Below are positions 17,915 to 27,261 of a stretch of 64,000 nucleotides of DNA, in pieces. Source of the stretch: an uncultured Tateyamaria sp. (GTDB lineage Bacteria; Pseudomonadota; Alphaproteobacteria; Rhodobacterales; Rhodobacteraceae); contig NZ_CANLAG010000001.1 in NCBI RefSeq assembly GCF_947488715.1, positions 744,001 through 808,000 on the forward strand, given 5' to 3'. Each line of letters begins with the position of its first letter. Position 1 is the first letter of the stretch. Below the pieces are notes generated by a model. It had not been told where the DNA came from. It did no database searches and saw only the letters and a program-made list of their open reading frames with translations. A program made the position numbers and the translations under genes.

Positions 17915-18945
17915 TGGCCAAGACCAACGCGGGCCGCTTTTTCGAAGATTACGCCGTGGGCGATGTCTTGACCCATGCTGTGCCGCGCACGGTGTCGGAT
18001 GGGGAACGGGCGCTTTATCATGCGCTCTATCCTGCGCGGCATGCGCTGTATTCATCCGATGGCTTTGCGCAGGCCTGTGGGCTGGCTGCGTCACCGATGG
18101 ACGACATGATTGCGTTTCACATGGTCTTTGGGAAAACGGTGCCGGATGTGTCGCTGAACGCGGTGGCGAACCTGGGATATGCCGAAGGCCGCTGGCACGC
18201 GCCGGTCTGGCCGGGTGACACGCTGACGTCATCCTCGGAAGTGATCGGGGTCAAACAGAATTCCAACGGCAAGACCGGGGTGATCTGGGTGCGCACAACC
18301 GGGCGCAACCAGCGCGGTGAAACGGTGCTGGACTATGTGCGTTGGGTGATGGTGCGCAAACGTGATGCGGATGCGCCCGCGCCTGAAACGGTTGTGCCGG
18401 AACTGGCGGCCTCGGTGTCGGCGGACAGTCTGGTTGTGCCGGAGGGCCTGGATTTTTCGGGATATGATTTTGATCTGGCGGGCGAGCCGCACCGGTGGGA
18501 TGACTACGCCATTGGAGAACAGATTGACCACGTGGACGGTGTTACCGTGGAAGAGGCCGAGCACATGCTGGCCACGCGCCTGTGGCAGAACACGGCCAAG
18601 GTGCATTTTGACACGTCGGCACGTCCGGATGGGACGCGGTTGATCTATGGTGGGCACGTGATTTCGATGGCGCGGGCGCTGTCGTTCAATGGGTTGGCCA
18701 ATGCTCAGATGGTTGTGGGGTTGAATGCCGGTGCCCATGCCAACCCGTGCCTTGCGGGCGACACGGTGCGGGCGTGGTCCGAGGTTCTGGACAAGGCCGA
18801 GACATCGGCACCGGGTGTGGGCGCGATCCGTCTGCGGCTGGTTGCGACCAAGGGTGGTGCGCCGTTTGGGTTGCGCGGTGAGGATGGGAAATACCTGCCT
18901 GAGGTCTTGCTTGATCTCGACTACTGGGCCTTGATGCCGATGTAG
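17911..18945 (+). CDS. mch: Mesaconyl-CoA hydratase
   Basis: This 344-residue double-hotdog (MaoC-like) hydratase of the ethylmalonyl-CoA pathway converts mesaconyl-C1-CoA to beta-methylmalyl-CoA. The first MaoC domain begins GRFFEDYAVGDVLTHAVPRT, and the second begins YAIGEQIDHVDGVTVEEAEH. The length and these sequences match the characterised Rhodobacter/Methylobacterium enzyme. The preceding gene overlaps its start by 4 bp. A second in-frame ATG lies directly after the first. With mcl2 it forms an operon that finishes the pathway near malate. Confidence 0.92.
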   Translation: MMAKTNAGRFFEDYAVGDVLTHAVPRTVSDGERALYHALYPARHALYSSDGFAQACGLAASPMDDMIAFHMVFGKTVPDVSLNAVANLGYAEGRWHAPVWPGDTLTSSSEVIGVKQNSNGKTGVIWVRTTGRNQRGETVLDYVRWVMVRKRDADAPAPETVVPELAASVSADSLVVPEGLDFSGYDFDLAGEPHRWDDYAIGEQIDHVDGVTVEEAEHMLATRLWQNTAKVHFDTSARPDGTRLIYGGHVISMARALSFNGLANAQMVVGLNAGAHANPCLAGDTVRAWSEVLDKAETSAPGVGAIRLRLVATKGGAPFGLRGEDGKYLPEVLLDLDYWALMPM

Positions 18946-19016
18946 GGATGCCGGGGTGACGCGCGTCTGGCGACGACGCCCCACCCGCCATCCCGCAAGT
19001 CACGAGGAGGCACGCA

Positions 19017-19724
19017 ATGCGATTTGGTCTGGCTTTTGTTCTGTTCCCCTTTGCCGCGGCTGCGGACGAGGCGCAGGATGCGTTTGTGGAGGCCAATCTG
19101 CTTGGCATTTTCTATCACGAGCTTGGTCACGCGTTGATCGACGTTCTGGGACTGCCTGTGTTCGGTCAGGAAGAAGACGCAGCCGATGTCGCCTCGATCC
19201 TGATGATCGACGCGTTCTATGACGAAGAGGCGGCGCAGGACCTGGCCTATGACGCGTCGTTCGGGTTCCTGGCAGAAGCGGATGCGGCGGGCGATGTTGC
19301 CTATTGGGACGTGCATGGCCCGGACGAGCAGCGGTTTTACAACACCGTGTGCCTGTTTTACGGCGGCAACCCGGATGCGCGTGATGATTTTGCCAGCGAT
19401 ATGGGGCTGCCGGAGGACCGGGCCGAGACATGTGCGGAAGAGTATGAGCAGGCGTTGGACAGTTGGGGCGCAGCCTTTGACGAGATTTCCGGGGCTGGAG
19501 AAAGCCTTGCGTTTGTCGATGGGGATGCACCCAGCCTGACGTCGGACGTGATTGCGGCGGAGGTTGCTGCGCTGAATGCGGATTTCCTGTTGCCCGAGGC
19601 CGTGACCGTGCGCGTTGAACCCTGTGGCGAAGCGAATGCGTTTTATGACCCGCAGGATGTGGCGATCATCATGTGCACGGAGTTCGAGGGCCATTTGCGC
19701 CACCTGTACGACAACTTGCAGTAG
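19017..19724 (+). CDS. DUF4344 putative metallopeptidase
   Basis: This 235-residue secreted protein has a short signal (MRFGLAFVLFPFAAAADE) and a zinc-binding HELGH motif at residues 34-38, as in the DUF4344 putative metallopeptidase family. Two further acidic stretches include GQEEDAADVASIL, where the third zinc ligand may lie, as it does in gluzincin-like folds. There are several Cys in the C-terminal half, which fits a periplasmic protein. A GAGGAGG-like ribosome site precedes the ATG. No protein substrate is known for the family. It stands alone, 71 bp after mch. Confidence 0.8.
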   Translation: MRFGLAFVLFPFAAAADEAQDAFVEANLLGIFYHELGHALIDVLGLPVFGQEEDAADVASILMIDAFYDEEAAQDLAYDASFGFLAEADAAGDVAYWDVHGPDEQRFYNTVCLFYGGNPDARDDFASDMGLPEDRAETCAEEYEQALDSWGAAFDEISGAGESLAFVDGDAPSLTSDVIAAEVAALNADFLLPEAVTVRVEPCGEANAFYDPQDVAIIMCTEFEGHLRHLYDNLQ

Positions 19725-19763
19725 GCGTTGCGTCGGTTCCGCAAATCGGCTCTTGTTGAGCCT

Positions 19764-20192
19764 ATGAGAACTTTCTTCCGTGCCGCCGCCCTCGCCTTTT
19801 TGCCCTTGCCCGCACTTGCCGCTCCTGTGTGCGACATGCGAGGTGCCGAGCCTCTGGAGGTGTTCGAGACCGCCAAGGCCGCGTTTCTCAAAGGGGATTT
19901 CAAGAGCTTTGCTCAAGTGACAACGACGTTGGTCAAGGGTGGGCCTGCTGCGTTCGGGGAAGCTGTCGGATCGCTCGAGGGGTTATTCCCCAACGGGTTT
20001 GAATCCTGTCAGACGGTGGTGCAACGGATCGACGTGGGTGGCATGGTTCAGGAGATCTCGACCTTCAACATCAAGGGTTTGAAGGGGCCGATGTCGGTGT
20101 ACTTGTTGGCGCTGCCGACCCGCGGATCGCTCGAGATCTCTTATGTCACGTTTGACACCACGATGAGCAAGGTTCTGAACGAACTGCGATAA
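19764..20192 (+). CDS. Hypothetical secreted protein
   Basis: This 142-residue protein has an N-terminal signal peptide (MRTFFRAAALAFLPLPALA, then APVCDMRG). The mature part has two Cys and no motif I recognise. The upstream part of the open frame lacks a ribosome site and would bury the signal, so 19764 is used as the start. It lies 39 bp after the DUF4344 gene, in the same orientation. Its periplasmic location is inferred. Confidence 0.65.
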   Translation: MRTFFRAAALAFLPLPALAAPVCDMRGAEPLEVFETAKAAFLKGDFKSFAQVTTTLVKGGPAAFGEAVGSLEGLFPNGFESCQTVVQRIDVGGMVQEISTFNIKGLKGPMSVYLLALPTRGSLEISYVTFDTTMSKVLNELR

Positions 20193-20234
20193 TGTGATGT
20201 GCGGTCAGTGTCGTGCATGCGCTAGGCTGCGACC

Positions 20235-20894
20235 ATGTTGAGATGGGTTGCCCTTTTGCTGTGTCTGTCCACGCCTGCGCGGGCGTGTGATCTGGCGCTA
20301 TTGCTGGCCGTGGACGTGTCGGGGTCGGTGGACCGGGATGAATACCGTATTCAGATGGATGGCCTGGCGCTTGCGTTGCGGGACGGGATCGTTGCGGATG
20401 CGTTGATCGAACAGCAGGCGCAGGTCGCTCTGGTGCAGTGGACTGGCGCGTCCCGTCAGCGCCAGACCGTGCCGTGGACGCAGATTGCGACCTACGCGGA
20501 TGTTCTGGCGTTCGCTGACCGGGTCGCAGAGGATCCGCGCGTTTGGCGCAATTACTCCACCGCAATTGGCGAGGCACTGGTGGTGTCGCGCGCAGCACTG
20601 GACCAGATGGCGCATTGCACCCGACGCGTGATCGATGTGTCAGGCGACGGCGTCTCAAACGAAGGGATCGAGCCCGCCACGCAGCGCGAGGCGATGGTGC
20701 AGGCGGGCATCACCGTCAATGCGCTTGCAATCGAGACGGACGCCACGGACCTGACCGGCTATTTCTACGAAAACCTGATCACGGGGCCGGGCGCCTTTGT
20801 CGCGACGGCGCGTGGATTCGAGGACTACCCGGAGCAGATCAAACGCAAGTTGCAGCGGGAAACGACCCGTCAGGTCACCGAGTTGCGGCCCTAG
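20235..20894 (+). CDS. DUF1194 (von Willebrand A-like) secreted protein
   Basis: This 219-residue protein has a signal peptide (MLRWVALLLCLSTPARAC) and a vWA-type domain. The metal-adhesion motif DVSGSVD (Asp27, Ser29, Ser31) matches DxSxS. RRVIDVSGDGVSNEG, near residue 140, carries the later conserved Asp-rich segment. The arrangement fits the DUF1194 family, which is common in Rhodobacteraceae and of unknown ligand. It ends just before the sdh regulatory region, and nothing links it functionally to sdh. Confidence 0.8.
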   Translation: MLRWVALLLCLSTPARACDLALLLAVDVSGSVDRDEYRIQMDGLALALRDGIVADALIEQQAQVALVQWTGASRQRQTVPWTQIATYADVLAFADRVAEDPRVWRNYSTAIGEALVVSRAALDQMAHCTRRVIDVSGDGVSNEGIEPATQREAMVQAGITVNALAIETDATDLTGYFYENLITGPGAFVATARGFEDYPEQIKRKLQRETTRQVTELRP

Positions 20895-20902
20895 AGGGTC
20901 AC

Positions 20903-20986
20903 TTGTGATCACACAGATTTCGCATGTGATCACGCAACTGCAGAATACCGCCAATGCGCCAAAAAACCGCGCCACTTGTGATCGCA
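20903..20986. promoter_or_regulatory. GTGATCAC double operator upstream of sdhC
   Basis: GTGATCAC occurs at 20905-20912 and 20926-20933, 21 bp apart as in front of sucC. A variant, GTGATCGC, lies at 20978-20985. The second palindrome ends 114 nt before the sdhC ATG, against 115 nt at sucC. The flanks differ (CACTT and CGCAT), so sequence outside the core is not conserved by duplication. This supports a conserved regulator-binding arrangement for both TCA operons. Confidence 0.75.
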
Positions 20987-21047
20987 GAGCACGTGACTCA
21001 TGCGCAAAAACCGCTATCAAGAGGTCAGGGAACAAAAAGGACGCATT

Positions 21048-21431
21048 ATGGCCGACGTCAATCGGGGCAATCGCCCGCTCTCGCCGCACTTGCAAATCTA
21101 CCGTCCGCAGTGGACGTCTATCTCGTCGATCATGGTGCGGATCACCGGCATCGGCTGTTTGATCGCATCGGTGCTGGTCGTGTGGTGGCTGCTTGCAGCG
21201 GCGACGTCCGAGGCGGCGTTCAGTGCAATTGACGGGTTCTTGCGCAGCATTCTGGGCACGCTGATCCTGGTCGCGGCGATGTGGGGCATCTTTTACCACA
21301 TGCTTGGCCGGTTGCGGCACGTGCTCTGGGATTTTGGTTATCTGGTCAAGGTGCCGGTGTCCGAAGACATGGCCAAAGGCATGTTCATCGGCGCGACGCT
21401 GTTGACCATTTTTGTTCTGGTCGTGGCGTAA
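21048..21431 (+). CDS. sdhC: Succinate dehydrogenase cytochrome b556 subunit
   Basis: Membrane anchor of succinate:quinone oxidoreductase (complex II), which helps bind heme b and ubiquinone. The 127 residues start MADVNRGNRPLSPHLQIY. The RPLSPHLxIY motif is the SdhC signature, followed by the quinone-site region SSIMVRITGIG. Three membrane segments follow, with His in FYHMLGRLRHVLWDFG as heme ligand candidates. The frame extends 48 nt upstream without a ribosome site; AGGGAAC precedes this ATG. First gene of the sdh operon. Confidence 0.95.
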   Translation: MADVNRGNRPLSPHLQIYRPQWTSISSIMVRITGIGCLIASVLVVWWLLAAATSEAAFSAIDGFLRSILGTLILVAAMWGIFYHMLGRLRHVLWDFGYLVKVPVSEDMAKGMFIGATLLTIFVLVVA

Positions 21432-21443
21432 GGAGGGGCTGAC

Positions 21444-21815
21444 ATGCGTTTTTTGACAGATCGTAAACGTGCCGCTGGCCTTGGGTCCGGTCGGCAGGGG
21501 ACACACCACCACTGGCAGATGATGGTCAGCTCGATCCTCTTGGTGCCGCTGGTGCCGATCCTGGTGATCCTGTTCGCTGCCGCGCTGGGCGGTGATCATG
21601 CCGAAGTTCTGGCGTTCTTTGGTCGTCCCATTCCGGCCATTCTGATGGCGCTGTCGCTGGTGGTCGTGATCCAACACCTGATGCGCGAGGCGCACGCCGC
21701 GATCGAAGATTATGTCCACGGTGCAGCGGGCAAGCTGACGCTGATTGCCACAACGGCTTTCGCCTACACGATGATTGCCGCAGGGCTGTTTGCAATTGCG
21801 CGCATCGCGCTCTGA
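21444..21815 (+). CDS. sdhD: Succinate dehydrogenase hydrophobic anchor subunit
   Basis: Second membrane anchor of complex II, 123 residues with three hydrophobic segments. The HHWQMMVSSILLVPL opening and VIQHLMREAHAAIEDYVHG (candidate heme-ligand His and quinone-site Tyr) are typical of alphaproteobacterial SdhD. It begins 12 bp after sdhC with AAGGAGG as ribosome site. It acts in the inner membrane with SdhC as the site of ubiquinone reduction. Confidence 0.94.
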   Translation: MRFLTDRKRAAGLGSGRQGTHHHWQMMVSSILLVPLVPILVILFAAALGGDHAEVLAFFGRPIPAILMALSLVVVIQHLMREAHAAIEDYVHGAAGKLTLIATTAFAYTMIAAGLFAIARIAL

Positions 21816-21856
21816 AACTTTCCGGGTGGCGACGCCCGAACCGATAGGAGGCCGAC

Positions 21857-23662
21857 ATGGCTGCATATGATTACGAGACGCATGAGTATGACGTCGTGGT
21901 CGTTGGCGCGGGTGGCGCTGGACTGCGGGCGACACTGGGCATGGCCGAACAGGGCCTGCGCACCGCTTGCGTGACCAAGGTGTTCCCGACCCGCTCGCAC
22001 ACTGTGGCCGCACAGGGTGGCATCGCGGCGTCGTTGTCCAACATGGGCCCCGACAACTGGCAGTGGCACATGTATGACACGGTCAAGGGCTCGGACTGGC
22101 TGGGCGACACTGATGCGATGGAATACCTCGCCCGCGAAGCGCCCAAGGCGGTTTACGAGCTGGAGCATTACGGCGTGCCGTTCTCGCGCACCGAAGAGGG
22201 CAAGATTTACCAGCGCCCCTTTGGCGGCCACACCACCGAATTTGGCGAAGGCCCGCCAGTGCAGCGGACTTGCGCCGCCGCCGACCGGACCGGTCACGCG
22301 ATCCTGCACACGCTTTATGGGCAATCGCTCAAGAACAACGCCGAGTTCTACATCGAATACTTTGCCATCGACCTGATCATGTCCGAAGACGGGGTGTGTC
22401 AGGGTGTGCTGTGCTGGAAGCTGGATGACGGCACCATGCACCTGTTCAGCGCCAAGATGGTTGTGCTGGCGACGGGCGGCTATGGCCGTGCGTATTTCTC
22501 GGCCACGTCTGCGCACACCTGCACCGGCGACGGTGGCGGCATGACGGCACGGGCTGGCCTGCCCCTGCAAGACATGGAGTTCGTGCAGTTCCACCCCACC
22601 GGCATCTACGGTGCCGGCTGCCTCATCACCGAAGGGGCGCGGGGCGAGGGCGGTTACCTCACCAATTCCGAAGGCGAGCGGTTCATGGAACGCTATGCGC
22701 CGACCTACAAGGACCTGGCGTCGCGCGACGTTGTTTCGCGCTGCATGACGATGGAAATCCGCGAAGGACGTGGCGTTGGCGAGCAGGGGGATCACATCCA
22801 CTTGCACCTCAACCACCTGCCCAAGGAAACTCTGGACCTGCGCCTGCCCGGTATCTCGGAAAGCGCGCGCATCTTTGCGGGCGTTGACCTGACCAAAGAG
22901 CCGATCCCGGTGCTGCCCACCGTGCACTATAACATGGGCGGCATCCCCACGAACTACTGGGGCGAAGTGCTGGCACCGACCAAGGACAACCCCGACAACG
23001 TATCGCCCGGTCTAATGGCCGTGGGCGAGGCGGGCTGTGCCTCGGTGCACGGGGCCAACCGACTGGGCTCGAACTCGCTGATCGACCTCGTGGTGTTTGG
23101 CCGTGCGGCTGCGATCCGTGCCAAAGAAGTTGTGGATGCGGACGCGCCTGCGCCGACGCCAAACCAGCGCTCGGTCGAGGCGGCGTTCAGCCGCTTTGAC
23201 GGGCTGCGCTACGCCAAAGGCCACGTGCCGACGGCGGAACTGCGCCTCGAGATGCAGAAAACGATGCAGGCCGACGCTGCCGTGTTCCGCACCGACAAGA
23301 CGCTGGCCGAGGGCGAGGAAAAGATGAAGGACGTCGCCGCCAAGCAGAGCGATCTGCAGGTGACCGATACGTCGCTGGTCTGGAACTCTGACCTGATGGA
23401 GACGCTGGAGCTGACCAACCTGATGCCCAACGCGGTCGCCACGATCACGGCCGCAGCGGCGCGCAAGGAAAGCCGGGGCGCGCATGCGCACGAGGACTAT
23501 CCCGACCGCGACGACGAGAACTGGCGCAAGCACAGCCTTGTCTGGTTCCAGGGCAACGAAGCCTCGCTTGGCTTCCGCGGTGTGCACCTGCAACCGCTCA
23601 CCAGCCACAATGACGGCGGCATCGATCTGAAAAAGATCGCGCCCAAGGCACGGGTATACTAA
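21857..23662 (+). CDS. sdhA: Succinate dehydrogenase flavoprotein subunit
   Basis: Catalytic subunit of complex II, which oxidises succinate to fumarate with covalently bound FAD. The 601 residues fit the family. The FAD dinucleotide motif is [12 protein letters not shown] (14-25), and the histidyl-FAD site is [11 protein letters not shown] (His48). Substrate-binding residues lie in [20 protein letters not shown], and [14 protein letters not shown] is also conserved. An AGGAGG ribosome site precedes the ATG. Two unrelated genes separate it from sdhB. Confidence 0.98.
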   Translation: MAAYDYETHEYDVVVVGAGGAGLRATLGMAEQGLRTACVTKVFPTRSHTVAAQGGIAASLSNMGPDNWQWHMYDTVKGSDWLGDTDAMEYLAREAPKAVYELEHYGVPFSRTEEGKIYQRPFGGHTTEFGEGPPVQRTCAAADRTGHAILHTLYGQSLKNNAEFYIEYFAIDLIMSEDGVCQGVLCWKLDDGTMHLFSAKMVVLATGGYGRAYFSATSAHTCTGDGGGMTARAGLPLQDMEFVQFHPTGIYGAGCLITEGARGEGGYLTNSEGERFMERYAPTYKDLASRDVVSRCMTMEIREGRGVGEQGDHIHLHLNHLPKETLDLRLPGISESARIFAGVDLTKEPIPVLPTVHYNMGGIPTNYWGEVLAPTKDNPDNVSPGLMAVGEAGCASVHGANRLGSNSLIDLVVFGRAAAIRAKEVVDADAPAPTPNQRSVEAAFSRFDGLRYAKGHVPTAELRLEMQKTMQADAAVFRTDKTLAEGEEKMKDVAAKQSDLQVTDTSLVWNSDLMETLELTNLMPNAVATITAAAARKESRGAHAHEDYPDRDDENWRKHSLVWFQGNEASLGFRGVHLQPLTSHNDGGIDLKKIAPKARVY

Positions 23663-23668
23663 GCGTCC

Positions 23669-24499
23669 ATGGCTCAGGCGGCGCAGGTCACAGAGGTTCC
23701 GGCATTCGCGCCTGCGCGGGTGCTGCGGGTCTATGGCATGCGCCGGTCTGGCAATCACGCGCTGATCGACTGGCTGATGCGCAATGCGCCGGGCGGGTCG
23801 GGCCTGTTCCTGAACAATTGCAAACCGGGGCGCGATCCGGTGTCCACGACGCGCGGGGCGTCTGTTTACGAGGGCGGTCAGGTGGTCGACCTGCAAGGGC
23901 GCAAACCCAAGCTGCGCGCGGCGGGGGAGACACCGTTTACGCTGGTGTCCTACGAAGATGCGATGCCGCCGCGCGAGCGTGCGCCGCTGTATGATGCGCC
24001 CGAGACCTGCGTCATCATCTACCGCAGTTTCCTGCACTGGTCGGCGTCCCTGCTGCGCAAGATACAGGGCAACACGGGCTATGGTCCGCTGGAGCGGATG
24101 CGGATCATGATGATGGCAATGCGCACCTATGGCGAGATGCTGGACCGGGTGCAGGAGGACGACGTCGTCCCGCTTTATTACGACGCGTGGATGCAGGACG
24201 ACGCCTACCGCGCCACCGCACTGGACAGTCTGGACCTGCCGGGCCGTGATCTGGGGCTGGGGGCGGTGCAACGCTATGGCGGCGGGTCGTCCTTTCAGGG
24301 CAAGGCCGCGACAGTGGCCGATCTGGCGACAACGTCGCGCAGTGACCAAATGGCTGACGATCTCGAATATCAACTCTTCCTATGGACCACCGCCCGTGAT
24401 CTGGGGTTCATGCAGCGGTTGGCGGACGTGTTCCCGGCCGATGCCGAACGCCTGTCGGGCTTGCTCGACACCGCGCAGGCACAGGTGCGCCTGCCATGA
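23669..24499 (+). CDS. Sulfotransferase-like P-loop protein inside the sdh operon
   Basis: This 276-residue protein opens with RVYGMRRSGNHALIDWL (residues 20-36). That is a P-loop of the kind used by sulfotransferases to bind the 5'-phosphosulfate of PAPS. CVIIYRSFLHWSASLL could be the 3'-phosphate-binding segment (YRS). I see no membrane or signal sequence. It starts 6 bp after the sdhA stop and is coupled to the next gene by a 4-bp ATGA overlap, so it is transcribed between sdhA and sdhB. A role in complex II is not suggested by sequence; sulfation of a small molecule or surface polymer is the family-based guess. Confidence 0.65.
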   Translation: MAQAAQVTEVPAFAPARVLRVYGMRRSGNHALIDWLMRNAPGGSGLFLNNCKPGRDPVSTTRGASVYEGGQVVDLQGRKPKLRAAGETPFTLVSYEDAMPPRERAPLYDAPETCVIIYRSFLHWSASLLRKIQGNTGYGPLERMRIMMMAMRTYGEMLDRVQEDDVVPLYYDAWMQDDAYRATALDSLDLPGRDLGLGAVQRYGGGSSFQGKAATVADLATTSRSDQMADDLEYQLFLWTTARDLGFMQRLADVFPADAERLSGLLDTAQAQVRLP

Positions 24500-24825
24500 T
24501 CCGCGCGTTTGCCCTTGTGTCACTTCTCGCCGTCAGCGCCTGTGATCAGGCCAGTCAGGCCGCCGACCAACTGGCGCGGCAGTCCGCCAAATCAGCCGTG
24601 ACCGAAACGCTTGCCACCCGCTTTCCCGCCGTGCCGAAACAGGCGATTACGCCCTTCACCGACTGCGTGATCGACAATTCCTCGGCCCGCGAAATCACCG
24701 AATTTGCGAAGGCCGCCGTGATCGGCGTCACCGACGCCACCGCCACCCAAGTGCGCACCGTTCTGGGGCGTGCCGAAACTCAACAGTGCATTTTCCGGGC
24801 TGGGCTTGACGCCCTGACCGCGTGA
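24496..24825 (+). CDS. Small putative lipoprotein inside the sdh operon
   Basis: This 109-residue protein has a lipoprotein signal ([16 protein letters not shown]; lipidated Cys16), then an Ala/Gln-rich helix. The C-terminal segment has Cys in TDCVIDNSS and QQCIFRAG that may pair. It overlaps the sulfotransferase-like gene by 4 bp and ends 13 bp before sdhB. I do not recognise a family. The periplasmic or outer-membrane placement makes direct assembly into complex II unlikely, though an accessory role cannot be excluded. Confidence 0.65.
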   Translation: MIRAFALVSLLAVSACDQASQAADQLARQSAKSAVTETLATRFPAVPKQAITPFTDCVIDNSSAREITEFAKAAVIGVTDATATQVRTVLGRAETQQCIFRAGLDALTA

Positions 24826-24838
24826 AAGGAGAACCGAT

Positions 24839-25618
24839 ATGGTCCAACTGACGCTTCCCAAGAACTCCCGCATGCAGACGGGCAAGACATGGCCCAAGCC
24901 CGAAGGCGCCACAAACGTGCGCAAGTTCCAGATCTATCGCTGGAACCCGGATGACGGCAAAAACCCGCAGGTTGATACCTATTTCGTGGATATGGACACG
25001 TGCGGGCCGATGATCCTGGACGCGCTTATCAAGATCAAGAACGAGATCGACCCGACGCTGACCTTCCGTCGGTCGTGCCGCGAGGGGATTTGCGGATCCT
25101 GCGCGATGAACATCGACGGGATCAACACACTGGCCTGTATCTATGGCATGGACGAGGTGAAGGGCGACGTCAAAATCTATCCCCTGCCGCACATGCCGGT
25201 GGTCAAGGACCTGATCCCCGATCTGACGCATTTCTACGCCCAGCACGCCAGCATCATGCCGTGGCTCGAGACGAAAACGAACCGCCCCGCCAAGGAATGG
25301 CGCCAGTCCATCGAAGATCGCAAGAAGCTCGACGGCCTCTATGAATGTGTGATGTGCGCGTCCTGCTCAACCTCGTGCCCCAGCTACTGGTGGAACGGCG
25401 ACCGCTACCTTGGACCAGCCGCCCTGCTGCATGCCTACCGCTGGATCATCGACAGCCGCGATGAGGCGACGGGCGAGCGTCTGGATGACCTTGAGGATCC
25501 GTTCAAGCTTTATCGTTGCCACACGATCATGAACTGCGCCAAGACTTGCCCCAAGGGCCTGAATCCGGCAGAGGCGATTGCCAACATCAAAAAGATGATG
25601 GTCGAACGCACGGTCTGA
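24839..25618 (+). CDS. sdhB: Succinate dehydrogenase iron-sulfur subunit
   Basis: Iron-sulfur subunit that carries electrons from SdhA to the quinone site. The 259 residues contain the [2Fe-2S] ligands Cys80, Cys85, Cys88 and Cys100 (CREGICGSC ... LAC). The C-terminal ferredoxin domain has [16 protein letters not shown] and [17 protein letters not shown] for the [4Fe-4S] and [3Fe-4S] clusters. AAAGGAG precedes the ATG. It is the last recognisable sdh gene; the following gene starts 58 bp later. Confidence 0.98.
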   Translation: MVQLTLPKNSRMQTGKTWPKPEGATNVRKFQIYRWNPDDGKNPQVDTYFVDMDTCGPMILDALIKIKNEIDPTLTFRRSCREGICGSCAMNIDGINTLACIYGMDEVKGDVKIYPLPHMPVVKDLIPDLTHFYAQHASIMPWLETKTNRPAKEWRQSIEDRKKLDGLYECVMCASCSTSCPSYWWNGDRYLGPAALLHAYRWIIDSRDEATGERLDDLEDPFKLYRCHTIMNCAKTCPKGLNPAEAIANIKKMMVERTV

Positions 25619-25676
25619 ACCGTCTTGCACCCCGCGCGGCTGGGCGGCAGAGTGACGCCAACCGCGTAGAGGACAG

Positions 25677-26390
25677 ATGATGGCCGACATTGAATTTCTT
25701 TGCCCGCCAGCATTGGCGGGCAAGATACCCGAACCTGCCCCTGCGGCAAAATTCTTGCCCGACTGGTTTCGCAACCTCGAACGCGAAATGGGCATGAAAG
25801 ACGCCCATGGTCTGCCGGGCCTGACGGTGCGGGCCTGCTTGCCCGTTGCGGATGTGATGGCGCAGGGTTGGATCATTCCCACGCCTTACGACATCTGGAC
25901 GCAACCCGATCCTGCGACTGGTGCGATCCAGTTTCAATGGGCCAGCGATGCCGCGTTTCAACCGATCGACATGCACCATCCGGGTCAGTTGGGCGCGCCC
26001 AACCCACCCTTTGAAAACGCGATGCCGCTCAAGCTGATGAACCCGTGGCGGGTCAAGGTGCCGCCGGGCTGGTCGGCCACCTTTCTGCACCCGGTCAACC
26101 ATTTTGAACTGCCGTTCATGGCCTTTGGCGGCACTGTGGATTGCGATGCGCTGGACGTGCCGGTGAATGTGCCGTTCTTCTGGACCGGACAGACCCCCGG
26201 CATACGTTTGTCCGCAGGCAGCCCCATGGTTCAGGTCATCCCCTTTGAACGCGCTGCGCAGGCCCGCGCGGGAACAGCCCGCGCGGAAACCGCGCAAGAG
26301 GCCGAGGACCGCGCCACCAATCTGAACCGCAAGCACACCGAAGAGTCCGTTTATGCCCGCGAATGGCGTCGACGGCACGAACGCGGCTGA
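25677..26390 (+). CDS. Conserved hypothetical protein (DUF6065-like)
   Basis: This 237-residue soluble protein starts MMADIEFLCPPALAGKIPEP and has the segments FLPDWFRNL and NPWRVKVPPGWSATFLHP. Roseobacter and phage-associated proteins I associate with DUF6065 have similar segments; that assignment is from memory and tentative. It has no signal or membrane segment, and the C-terminus is charged (NRKHTEESVYAREWRRRHE). It follows sdhB by 58 bp in the same orientation and is 28 bp before the DUF1989 gene. Function unknown. Confidence 0.6.
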   Translation: MMADIEFLCPPALAGKIPEPAPAAKFLPDWFRNLEREMGMKDAHGLPGLTVRACLPVADVMAQGWIIPTPYDIWTQPDPATGAIQFQWASDAAFQPIDMHHPGQLGAPNPPFENAMPLKLMNPWRVKVPPGWSATFLHPVNHFELPFMAFGGTVDCDALDVPVNVPFFWTGQTPGIRLSAGSPMVQVIPFERAAQARAGTARAETAQEAEDRATNLNRKHTEESVYAREWRRRHERG

Positions 26391-26418
26391 CTGCGCACCA
26401 TACGCGATAGGAAATCCC

Positions 26419-27261
26419 ATGCCCCAGCCCCCTGACGCCGATGCGCGCCGCGCTGTTGCCCCGGTCATCTGCTACCCGCCCGAAACCGGCCCGCAACCTG
26501 ACCTTGACCTCTATGCGGCCGCGCGAAAGGGGGCCAAGAAAACCGGCGAGGTGATTGTAGCCCCGCGCGACGCGGCCTGTTTCGATGTGCCTGCGGGGCA
26601 CTTTTTCCGCATCACGTCGGTCGAGGGGCCGCAGGTTGGTGACTTCAACCTGTGGAATGCGGCCGACCTGTCAGAGCGTTTCTATTCGGGCAAGACCCGC
26701 GCCTTGCACGGTAGCCACGTGAACACCGGCGACCGGTTGTGGAGCACGTTTCCGACCCTGCGCCCCATGGCGACCATCGTGGCCGATACGCTGGATTGGT
26801 ACGGCTTTGATGCCTTTGGTGGTGGTGTCCACGATGTGATCGGCACCCGCTGTGACCCCTATACGGGCAACCTGCTTCAGGGGGGGCACTACCACTATTG
26901 CTGCCATTCCAACCTGACCCGCGCACTTGCGGATCATACCGGCATGACGCTGCACGAGGCCGAGCCTCATGTGCATGACGTGATGAACGTGTTCATGTGT
27001 ACGGGGTTCACCCGCGACACCGGTCAGTACTTTATGAAGGCCAGCCCCGTGCGTCCCGGCGACTACATCGAGTTCTTTGCCGAGATCGACGTCATTGGCG
27101 GCCTCAGCGCCTGTCCGGGCGGTGATTGCGGGGCGGAACACACATCAGACGTGGCACCGTGCCATCCGCTCAAGGTCGAGATATTCGCCCCGGCGGATGG
27201 TGCACTGGACGGCTGGCAAAGCCCGCCGCCCAACGGTTACGACCGGTCCCACGGACGTTAG
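26419..27261 (+). CDS. DUF1989 / urea carboxylase-associated family protein
   Basis: This 280-residue protein of the DUF1989 family has members encoded next to urea carboxylase and related amidohydrolases. Conserved features seen are [19 protein letters not shown], a His/Cys-rich centre ([12 protein letters not shown], likely metal-binding), and [13 protein letters not shown] near the C-terminus. No urea carboxylase is nearby, so the substrate is not indicated. The ATG at 26419 has an AGGA ribosome site; the upstream extension overlaps the preceding gene. Its end overlaps the convergent deoD gene by 4 bp. Confidence 0.8.
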   Translation: MPQPPDADARRAVAPVICYPPETGPQPDLDLYAAARKGAKKTGEVIVAPRDAACFDVPAGHFFRITSVEGPQVGDFNLWNAADLSERFYSGKTRALHGSHVNTGDRLWSTFPTLRPMATIVADTLDWYGFDAFGGGVHDVIGTRCDPYTGNLLQGGHYHYCCHSNLTRALADHTGMTLHEAEPHVHDVMNVFMCTGFTRDTGQYFMKASPVRPGDYIEFFAEIDVIGGLSACPGGDCGAEHTSDVAPCHPLKVEIFAPADGALDGWQSPPPNGYDRSHGR

